Assembly (NCBI GenBank): GCA_964343265.1
Contig: CAYFIW010000021.1
Location: forward strand, 1 to 29,616
Direction of reading: 5' to 3'
Length of the DNA: 29,616 nucleotides
DNA from: CAYFIW01 sp964343265
GTDB lineage: Bacteria > Chloroflexota > Dehalococcoidia > Lucifugimonadales > UBA826
Positions 23,687 to 29,616 of the stretch are shown here, one piece after another. Both the position numbers and the translations under genes were made by a program. The notes beneath the pieces were generated by a model. It had not been told where the DNA came from and ran no database searches. It saw only the letters and a program-made list of their open reading frames with translations. The stretch's first letter is position 1; each line of letters opens with the position of its first letter.

Positions 23687-25225
23687 ATGAAATTACTCAG
23701 TGTACGAAATACAATTCCCATAGTATGTTCATTAGCTTTTGTCCTCTCGGTCACTATAGCTCCTCTCTACACCAACAACCAAAATTCATATTTTTTTCAC
23801 GGCCTTGCAAGATCAAATTATGGCCACCTACGTGAAGATTTTTTATTTTCTACTTCAGACCCATTTCCTTTATTTAGTCTAATAATTCAATTTACGAACA
23901 CATTCTCCGCAGAATTTCTAATTTATATCTTTCATGCAATTTTGTTGGTGATTTATTTTGTCAGCCTCACTAGGTTTTCAAATAATATCAATGGATTTAA
24001 AACAAATAGGACTTATGAACTCTTTATAAGTCTTACATTAATCCTGACTCACTCAGCCTCATCTGGATACATATCCACAAAATTATTCAATTCAAACATT
24101 CCAAAAATACTATATGAAGGTGTCGCCGGCCAAACATTAATAAATCCAGAATTCCAACCAAGTACTTTCGGAATACTCTGCATTTCATCTATTTTTCTGT
24201 ATACAAAAAACAGGACACTCCTCAGTCTTTTTCTTTTATCGATAAGCTCGTGGATACATCCGTCGTATATCCCCATCAGCTTATTAATACTTATGGCCTA
24301 TGTAATCCATATTTATTCAATCAAAAAATGCCGTATCAATTCTTTGAAAATCGTCCTACTCGGAGCATTGTTGATAGGAATGCCGGCAGTGTGGCATTTT
24401 TGGAGACTAGGCTCAGAAAATATCGACACAATGAAATTGGCGGCAGAAATCCTAGTCGTTCATCGTATCCCACACCATGCACAAATAGCATCTTGGCTTG
24501 GCCCCTCAGTTATATTAAAAATAGTGATTTGCATAACCGCAATAATCATTACCAGAAAAAATACGTTGGGCTTCTTATTGTCATTCCTATTACTAAGCGG
24601 GATAGGGCTGACATGCATTCAACATATAACTGATAATCACCGGTTGGCACTATTATTTCCATGGAGAATATCAGTGGTTATAGTCCCAATATCTTTCGCA
24701 GTAATCATAGGATATTTAATTCCCGTACTTATCCAAAAATTATGTACTAATTTTCCCAAACCAGTAAAGTACTACCCGTATTTATTATTCTGCATGGTAA
24801 TCACCTGTGCCATAGTGGGCCTGCTTTACATGTTCGTGCGCGTTGAAAAAACAAATGATTTACCATTCTATAATGCATTAGAATTTTCCAAGGATTATTC
24901 CCGCTCCGGTAATCTATATATGATCCCACCAAATTTGATGGACTTTAGACTACATACCGGCAATCCCGTATTTGTGGATGATAAGACCCACCCATTTAGA
25001 CCAAAAGAAATCGTACAATGGTATGAGCGCAAAATAACCGCTGATAATTTTTACTCAGCAACTGAAAAAGATTGTGACTTTAAACGGTCTGTGATTTCAG
25101 AAAATCATATTACTCACACATTGGTACAGTCTGACTCACAGCTTATTGAATGTGACATGGGCTCAATTATTTATGCAGACAATGATTTTACTGTTATTCG
25201 TCACGATGAAAAAATGTTACATTGA
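23687..25225 (+). CDS. Large membrane protein resembling GT-C/DUF6798 proteins
   Basis: 512 residues. About 10 helices fill roughly 1-385, followed by a soluble C-terminal domain of about 125 residues. The N-terminal part carries HLREDFLFSTSDPFPLFS after helix 1, like GT-C-type membrane glycosyltransferases. The C-terminal domain has FRLHTGNPVFVDDKTHPF and EIVQWYERK, which recall the DUF6798 family as I remember it. Function unknown; lipid-linked sugar transfer is possible by analogy. Start ATG 23687, weak SD. Confidence 0.65.
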   Translation: MKLLSVRNTIPIVCSLAFVLSVTIAPLYTNNQNSYFFHGLARSNYGHLREDFLFSTSDPFPLFSLIIQFTNTFSAEFLIYIFHAILLVIYFVSLTRFSNNINGFKTNRTYELFISLTLILTHSASSGYISTKLFNSNIPKILYEGVAGQTLINPEFQPSTFGILCISSIFLYTKNRTLLSLFLLSISSWIHPSYIPISLLILMAYVIHIYSIKKCRINSLKIVLLGALLIGMPAVWHFWRLGSENIDTMKLAAEILVVHRIPHHAQIASWLGPSVILKIVICITAIIITRKNTLGFLLSFLLLSGIGLTCIQHITDNHRLALLFPWRISVVIVPISFAVIIGYLIPVLIQKLCTNFPKPVKYYPYLLFCMVITCAIVGLLYMFVRVEKTNDLPFYNALEFSKDYSRSGNLYMIPPNLMDFRLHTGNPVFVDDKTHPFRPKEIVQWYERKITADNFYSATEKDCDFKRSVISENHITHTLVQSDSQLIECDMGSIIYADNDFTVIRHDEKMLH

Positions 25226-25260
25226 TGGGATAGTGAAGCTTAATCCAAGGAGGACTAAGT

Positions 25261-25575
25261 ATGAGTGAATGGAATTACACAAAATGTTCAAAGCCATTCA
25301 ATAGCATAAAAGAAGCTTTAGATTACATGATTACCAATTCGTTTGACGGGCAAGTGTTAGAAAGATCAGAGGGTTATTCAGCGGTTTGCCCCACTTATCC
25401 TGAAGGATTCTATCCTGATGCGGTTCCGGTCGCAGAATATTCACCCGAACTAGGCGTTGTAACTGACAAGAAATTATTTGGTGCAATTATGGTGAACCCC
25501 GGAGAGGACGATGAGGAGTATTCATGCTGCCCAATTCCTGTCTCCGTGACAAATAAAGAATCAAAATGCTGTTAA
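25261..25575 (+). CDS. Small unknown protein with Cys-rich C terminus
   Basis: 104 residues, soluble. A strong SD (AAGGAGG) lies about 7 nt upstream of the ATG, and the gene begins 35 bp after the membrane-protein gene, so the two may form an operon. It has an EALDYM helix, an acidic GEDDEEYSCCPIP segment and ends with ESKCC. The cysteine pairs could be redox-active or metal-binding. I do not recognise the family. Confidence 0.65.
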   Translation: MSEWNYTKCSKPFNSIKEALDYMITNSFDGQVLERSEGYSAVCPTYPEGFYPDAVPVAEYSPELGVVTDKKLFGAIMVNPGEDDEEYSCCPIPVSVTNKESKCC

Positions 25576-25613
25576 GTGATTAATATCTGCAAGTTTTCAT
25601 AAGTGAAACATTT

Positions 25614-26249
25614 TCAAACTGTCCTAGGACATCGCAGTATATAGTCAGCTATTTTCTCAATAACTCCCCAATCTGTGTTTGATAGCACTGTAATTCTCCT
25701 ATCAAATATTACCGCCCATCCCTGAAATCCCAGATCCTTACCACATGAGACACAAACTGAGGCATCTTCGGTTCGTTCTTTAGCACAGCTATCACACTGG
25801 CCCGAGCTGAAATAACTTTTAATTTCTATATTTCCCAAACGCTCTGATAACGACTTAACATCTTGGTCTACTGATAAAGTATCAATCAATCCTGTACTGC
25901 CCCCATCTCCCTTCCAAATTACATCCACGACCTTACCAAAAAAAGGAAAAGCTTTTTTCCTTACAGTCTTAATCTTGATCTCCTTAGAACCAGGCATACC
26001 AACATTATCCGGAATCCCCATTACAACCCACCACTTAGGTGGACTATCCTTGCTCCTATCCCTTTTCAGTATATTGATCCATCTAACTGGACCATCTGCT
26101 ATATCTATGACTCCAAGTGATCTTTGATACCAAGAATTATCGATTTTTTCCTCTGGTCGCCCACGATCAGCCATTTCTGCTTTTAGACCTGTGGAATTCA
26201 ATACATAGGCCAAATCATCCCTTGATTTATCACGCATCTGCTCTCTCAT
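25614..26249 (-). CDS. Unknown protein with a C-terminal zinc ribbon
   Basis: 211 residues, no membrane helix. GGGAG lies 8 nt before the ATG. The N-terminal part is basic and polar (MREQMRDKSRDD); a beta-rich middle carries PPKWWVVMGIPDNVGM. Near the C terminus Cys152, Cys155, Cys166 and Cys169 make a CDSC-x10-CVSC zinc ribbon. The family is not recognised. It converges on the 25261 gene with a 38-bp gap that holds a weak stem. Confidence 0.65.
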   Translation of the reverse strand: MREQMRDKSRDDLAYVLNSTGLKAEMADRGRPEEKIDNSWYQRSLGVIDIADGPVRWINILKRDRSKDSPPKWWVVMGIPDNVGMPGSKEIKIKTVRKKAFPFFGKVVDVIWKGDGGSTGLIDTLSVDQDVKSLSERLGNIEIKSYFSSGQCDSCAKERTEDASVCVSCGKDLGFQGWAVIFDRRITVLSNTDWGVIEKIADYILRCPRTV

Positions 26250-26327
26250 TTGATTACTCCCACATAATCAAGCACAGTCTCACAAATATAAGAAAAAATA
26301 TTTGACAATGATATGTTTAAATCCAAA

Positions 26328-26648
26328 TCATTCAGACATCTTGTCTGGGGTCAATAATTCATTGAATTCTATCCACGTATCTTCGGTCAAAGACATAAGT
26401 TCCTTCCAAATTTTCAATGATCGTTCAGGTATGTCATTTTCCCCTCTAAACACGGACTTCAAAGCTTCATCAGTCCATTGCAAAACAACAATGTTTTTCT
26501 CACCAGGTGTAGTTTCGGCGTTAAAATAGACGGAAAATTCTCCTCTTTGACCCGCACCTCTGTAAGTTTCAGCGGCTTGGTAAGCTAAAGTTGCTACTTT
26601 CCTAGCTTGACCCGGATTCGCCTTGAAAACTCTCTTAATATGAAACAC
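26328..26648 (-). CDS. Single ferredoxin-like (ABM/NIPSNAP-type) domain protein
   Basis: 106 residues from the GTG at 26646-26648 (MFHIKRVFKANPG). I choose this start because GGAGG lies 5 nt before it; an upstream TTG would put the SD inside the coding region. The pattern is a beta-alpha-beta-beta unit, with VFHIKRVFKANPGQARKVA, EFSVYFNAETTPGEKNIVVLQW and a C-terminal helix. It resembles one half of the two-repeat proteins at 19875 and 22322 in fold, though not clearly in sequence. Function unknown. Confidence 0.6.
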   Translation of the reverse strand: MFHIKRVFKANPGQARKVATLAYQAAETYRGAGQRGEFSVYFNAETTPGEKNIVVLQWTDEALKSVFRGENDIPERSLKIWKELMSLTEDTWIEFNELLTPDKMSE

Positions 26649-26747
26649 GATAACCTCCAATATATACAGTTTTCCACATCTTCCACACGAAATCGATCAG
26701 ATAGATTGAAATAAGGGATCTAGCTAATCAATCTTTCGATCTAAAAA

Positions 26748-26945
26748 CTACCTACTCCGAAACACAGAAAGAGAAACAAACACAGCTGCGCCAATGAAAG
26801 CAGAACCAATAACACAAACCGACTTATCAACACCAAAACCGGAGCACATAGTAATGTAATAAACAGTTGCCACTATCAGGGCGGGAAGCCATGACCTAGA
26901 AATTGCATTTTTTGATTTCTCATTAATCATGGCATAATCATACAC
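26748..26945 (-). CDS. Small two-helix membrane protein, unknown
   Basis: 65 residues with helices at about 20-36 (LPALIVATVYYITMCSGF) and 44-60 (VCVIGSAFIGAAVFVSLSV). A TAA sits directly before the GTG start, so the reading frame cannot extend upstream; an ATG at MINEK (26930) is the alternative. No good SD. Family unknown. Confidence 0.45.
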   Translation of the reverse strand: MYDYAMINEKSKNAISRSWLPALIVATVYYITMCSGFGVDKSVCVIGSAFIGAAVFVSLSVFRSR

Positions 26946-26990
26946 TTATGGAGTAAATATGTTACCTCCAAAAAAATAAATTGAAATCTT

Positions 26991-27413
26991 TCAGCCCGAA
27001 TTTCCATAGTAAATATGTTCAGGTACTACAATGATCGCGGAACGTCTGTCCTTTTTCACAGCCTGGTCGAATTCCTCCCAGTCAGGATGCTCTTTTCCAC
27101 TCGCTGAACTGTATATTTCACGCAGTGCCAGTCGCAAACTCTCTATTGAGGTCACTCCTGGAGATAATATCTGAGCATATCCCTCTAGAACCGCATAGTC
27201 ACCCCAGTCGCTCCTAGACACCATTAATGAGCAGCGAGAGTTACGTCGTAAATTAGCCAATTTGGCACTGCCAGGAGAGACTGTAAATGCAACACCACCA
27301 TTCACAATTCCAACTGTTACTATACTCATTTGAGCTGCACCACTTCCACGAAATGTAGTGAATACCGCGTTGTGGTTGCGCTTCAAAATTCTCTCTACTT
27401 TTTCTAATCTCAT
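26991..27413 (-). CDS. PPOX-fold (F420/flavin-binding) oxidoreductase
   Basis: Pyridoxamine 5'-phosphate oxidase-like split-barrel protein of the kind often using F420 or FMN, 140 residues. The N terminus NHNAVFTTFRGSGAAQMSIVTV and the core GGVAFTVSPGSAKLANLRRNSRCSLMV are typical, with the conserved K-x-x-N-L-x-x-x-x-x-x-S motif. The C-terminal EHIYYGNSG is the usual end. AAGGAG precedes the ATG by 6-7 nt. Substrate unknown. Confidence 0.85.
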   Translation of the reverse strand: MRLEKVERILKRNHNAVFTTFRGSGAAQMSIVTVGIVNGGVAFTVSPGSAKLANLRRNSRCSLMVSRSDWGDYAVLEGYAQILSPGVTSIESLRLALREIYSSASGKEHPDWEEFDQAVKKDRRSAIIVVPEHIYYGNSG

Positions 27414-27454
27414 TTAATCTCCTTAATCTGCTGCCCCGTCAATTTAGGATTTAA

Positions 27455-27613
27455 TTATGTGGAGACAGGACGTCCTTCAAGCTCTTCATAAACTATGTCA
27501 CCCAATTCACGTAGCTTGGGAAGCTGAGAATCTTGCCAGATATGACTTCGTAAACAAAGTTTTTTCGATTCTACTTACCTTTTATAAATTGGATACCAGC
27601 TGTAATAATCCAT
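27455..27613 (-). pseudogene. Possible broken small gene with an in-frame TAA
   Basis: In the 381-bp spacer 27414-27794 a minus-strand frame from ATG 27613 reads MDYYSWYPIYKR, a TAA (27575-27577), then VESKKLCLRSHIWQDSQL and, at the end, GDIVYEELEGRPVST before TAA (27455-27457). The second part has protein-like composition. It could be a gene relic or a chance frame. Nothing else in the spacer is gene-like; the rest is AT-rich. Confidence 0.25.
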
Positions 27614-27794
27614 GACTAGTAACACCTGAAGTAAGAAATTGCAGTCAGCGTAAAGAAATGAAAATTCCAAAAAAGTGACCCTGACGCATATTCAAATTAT
27701 AAATATCACAAAATAAAATAACGTACCGCTGGATTATTCCAATTTAGTTGTTATTTGGTAATTTTATCTACTATTCGAACCAACAGGAGATACT

Positions 27795-28427
27795 ATGAAC
27801 TCAAAAACTTTAAGTGGTTGGATGTTGACCATTGCGCCTATTTTATTCGTCTTGGTGATATTCATTGCATGGCCCGCAATTATTGGTGAAAGTGATACTC
27901 CCGCCGAAGAAGTGAACCTCATGCTCGATAAACCTATACTATCTAGTATATTCACGCTTCTCGGCGTAATAATTATGGGCTCACTGTCTATAGGTTTTAC
28001 TCTACTAGCGTGGGCACGAGCCGATGGGTCAACAACAGTAGGTACTTTATCCTCTATCGCTGCCGTTATTTTTGTTGCTGTGACCTCTATAATTTTTGTT
28101 GGCCTGGGCCTTACCTATCCGATTATCGGTGAAGGTGCAGAAAATCTGGCAGAAGCTGAAACACTATTAGTGGTAAGTAATTCAATGTTCGCCGCTGTAT
28201 TTCTAGCATGGACAGCAGGCAATATCATTCTAGGTACAGCACTTCTTATTGAAAACAAAATCAACCGAATAGCATCGGGGTTGTTACTATTATCAGGTAT
28301 TCTGTTATTTCTTTTGCACATCGTGGCAGGAAGTGATATTGACTTAGACGTTATATGGATTGTGCCATTTATGTCAGCCCCGATATCGGCTCTAGTTCTC
28401 GGAATATTTGCCCTACGATCCGAATAA
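27795..28427 (+). CDS. Six-helix membrane protein, paralogue of the gene at 19070
   Basis: 210 residues, opening MNSKTLSGWMLTIAPILFVLV; the paralogue opens MNSRTLTGLLLVLGP. About six helices: LVIFIAWPAII, FTLLGVIIMGSLSIGFTLLA, AAVIFVAVTSIIFVGLGL, AVFLAWTAGNIILGTALL, ASGLLLLSGILLFLLHIV and a final SAPISALVLGIFALR. Short acidic loop after helix 1 (ESDTPAEEV), as in the paralogue (DPEAPVADI). AGGAG lies 6 nt before the ATG. Family unknown. Confidence 0.65.
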   Translation: MNSKTLSGWMLTIAPILFVLVIFIAWPAIIGESDTPAEEVNLMLDKPILSSIFTLLGVIIMGSLSIGFTLLAWARADGSTTVGTLSSIAAVIFVAVTSIIFVGLGLTYPIIGEGAENLAEAETLLVVSNSMFAAVFLAWTAGNIILGTALLIENKINRIASGLLLLSGILLFLLHIVAGSDIDLDVIWIVPFMSAPISALVLGIFALRSE

Positions 28428-28470
28428 TTTACTGTTAACAGGTCAAAATATTAAATCTCTATGATTTATT

Positions 28471-28509
28471 GTTTGCACAGAGGTCGCTAATATCGGTCTC
28501 TGTGCAAAC
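28471..28509 (+). terminator. 12-bp hairpin after the 27795 gene
   Basis: GTTTGCACAGAG (28471-28482) pairs exactly with CTCTGTGCAAAC (28498-28509) around a 15-nt loop. It lies between convergent genes. Only TTAT follows on the plus strand, so the U-tract is poor. The remaining spacer to 28628 shows nothing. Confidence 0.65.
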
Positions 28510-28628
28510 TTATATTCTCCCAAACAGGCGAAAAAAAGGTGTGATCCTTAATCAAGATAAATAGGAAATACTAATAGTAGTATCCGCAGTAAGGGACCAG
28601 TTAAATCCTGAAATGCCCTTGGATCACT

Positions 28629-29186
28629 CTACAAATCCGATGCACTTTGGCCACCATTATCAATTAATATCTGACTAATTCTTTCATTTATTTTTAGTTT
28701 CTCAGGACTTTGCATAACCGTTAGTTTTACGCCGCTAGCAGTATCCAGTGGAGTTAACCCATTTCCGTCAAGTGAATTAACATTGGCTCCAGAACTTAGT
28801 AAAAAAGATACCATTTCTTCCAGTTGGAAATACACAGCCCAATGAAGTGGTTTGCCCTCATCTTTATTTTTAGCTGTGATTTCTATGTCAGCCCCGTTAT
28901 CCAACAACAGTTGCACTATTTCCGAATTGTCTTTTAGTACAGCTAAAATTAGGGGCTCAACACCCTCAAATGGTTGTCCTTTTGGTATTGGGTAGTCATT
29001 TATATTGGTTCCAGCACCAATATGTTGTTTTATGATCGGCAAATCCTCTTTGTCGATTGCGGTGAGTAAATCAGTAGAAGGGGTACCTATTTCAGACTTT
29101 GATACGTCTTCGGCAGTGTCACCACAGGAGATTAGGGCAATAGAAGTAAGCATAAGGAACATACCAAGGTAAAGTGTCTTTCTCAT
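28629..29186 (-). CDS. Ankyrin-repeat lipoprotein
   Basis: 185 residues. A signal helix ends with the lipobox LISC (Cys21), so the protein is exported and lipid-anchored. Three ankyrin repeats follow, recognisable from VEPLILAVLKDNSEIVQLLL, DNGADIEI, GKPLHWAVYFQLEEMVSFLL, SSGANVNSLDGNGLTPLDTA; a degenerate repeat (DLLTAIDKEDLPIIKQHI) precedes them. Ankyrin repeats bind proteins; the partner is unknown. ATG start. It is transcribed divergently from the RidA-like gene, with 200 bp between. Confidence 0.88.
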   Translation of the reverse strand: MRKTLYLGMFLMLTSIALISCGDTAEDVSKSEIGTPSTDLLTAIDKEDLPIIKQHIGAGTNINDYPIPKGQPFEGVEPLILAVLKDNSEIVQLLLDNGADIEITAKNKDEGKPLHWAVYFQLEEMVSFLLSSGANVNSLDGNGLTPLDTASGVKLTVMQSPEKLKINERISQILIDNGGQSASDL

Positions 29187-29387
29187 GTTCTTATATTAAA
29201 ATCGTGAGACGATAGAAATCAATTACTAATCGGTCGCTAGACTACTATTAACTGTGCTAGCGTACTAATTTTTCCAGTAAGCTCTATTAGTATTCATCTA
29301 TGATTATGCCAGTACAACATCACTTAAGGCGAAATCCTTACTTTTACATTAAACGGTTATTGAAGACATATTTGGGAGAGACTTGTT

Positions 29388-29616
29388 ATGGGTTTAGAGT
29401 TCGTTAATCCTAAAAACGCCCCTCAACCGGCTGCAAATTACAGCAACCTCGCCATAGTGCCGGCAGGTTACCGACTGCTGGTCATCGCTGGACAAATCGG
29501 CAATCTTTCAGACGGCAGTATAGTTGAAGGACTGGAAGCTCAGTATGAACAAGCCATTTCAAACATAAATGCAATTGTTGCTTCTGAAGGCGGAGATTCA
29601 ACAAACATAGCAAGAA
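29388..29616 (+). CDS. RidA/YjgF-family protein, 3'-truncated by the window end
   Basis: The first 76 codons of a RidA-type enamine/imine deaminase-like gene, ATG 29388 with GGGAG about 9 nt upstream. Visible marks are NPKNAPQPAANYSNLAIVP at the start, LLVIAGQIGN (the family's V-x-x-x-GQ) and the helix AQYEQAISNINAIVASEGG. The catalytic Arg region lies beyond the window, so activity cannot be judged. A weak inverted repeat (CGCTAG 29235-29240, CTAGCG 29257-29262) lies in the divergent spacer. Confidence 0.85.
   Translation, partial: MGLEFVNPKNAPQPAANYSNLAIVPAGYRLLVIAGQIGNLSDGSIVEGLEAQYEQAISNINAIVASEGGDSTNIAR

Noticed and set aside
24250..24633. 127-codon plus ORF inside the 23687 membrane protein
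   Set aside because: Other frame of a gene with clear membrane-protein composition; no SD.
1..29616. tRNA, rRNA, CRISPR arrays and insertion sequences
   Set aside because: No T-loop GTTCRA context with paired arms, no regularly spaced direct repeats with unique spacers, and no transposase or terminal inverted repeats were seen. The tandem repeat at 3189-3388 is coding.

Overview
This is an AT-rich bacterial window with densely packed genes, no rRNA, tRNA, CRISPR array or insertion sequence that I can see, and frequent TTG and GTG starts that sit behind good Shine-Dalgarno (SD) sequences. The gene families suggest a free-living, probably aquatic Chloroflexota bacterium of the SAR202/Dehalococcoidia type. 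The clues are a substrate-binding lipoprotein with a VKEVKVPGET repeat linker, a DUF1800 gene with NHL-repeat genes, a DUF5679-like mini-protein, and many PPOX, MOSC, SDR and MFS genes. This placement is an inference from gene content, not a phylogeny.

Region 1 (1-7707) is mostly iron and heme. On the minus strand hemH (ferrochelatase with a Cys-rich insertion) lies upstream of a 14-TM DHA2-type MFS exporter. On the plus strand come an Fe(III)-binding FbpA/AfuA-like lipoprotein, a DUF5679-like mini zinc ribbon, and a three-gene ABC uptake operon (FecB/BtuF-like lipoprotein with a His/Asp/Glu-rich linker, FecCD-like permease, ATPase overlapping by ATGA). A 100-N gap inside the first lipoprotein sits in a 45-bp tandem repeat and is an assembly break.

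Region 2 (7721-11026) holds an MFS transporter whose SD lies inside a perfect 11-bp hairpin, an Hsp20 chaperone with a consensus promoter and a long terminator hairpin, a candidate 22-residue CxxC microprotein with its own promoter and SD, and a zinc-ribbon/metallo-beta-lactamase-fold protein.

Region 3 (11106-14624) is a minus-strand operon: DUF1800, then two tandem NHL beta-propeller paralogues that share a perfectly identical 302-bp tract, probably from gene conversion.

Region 4 (14845-18985) holds NhaA, an SDR whose catalytic Lys is replaced by Asn, two small membrane ORFs (one with an in-frame stop), a small Cys/His protein, and an unknown gene overlapping a MOSC-domain gene.

Region 5 (19070-29616) is an accessory-looking stretch of small proteins: two 6-TM paralogues (19070 and 27795), two two-repeat ferredoxin-like proteins (19875 and 22322) plus a one-repeat relative (26328), a zinc-ribbon DUF805 protein, a cupin, lipoproteins, a large GT-C/DUF6798-like membrane protein, a PPOX-fold flavoprotein, an ankyrin lipoprotein and the start of a RidA-family gene. 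Long near-perfect hairpins with unrelated sequences follow many genes and look like terminators, mostly with poor U-tracts.
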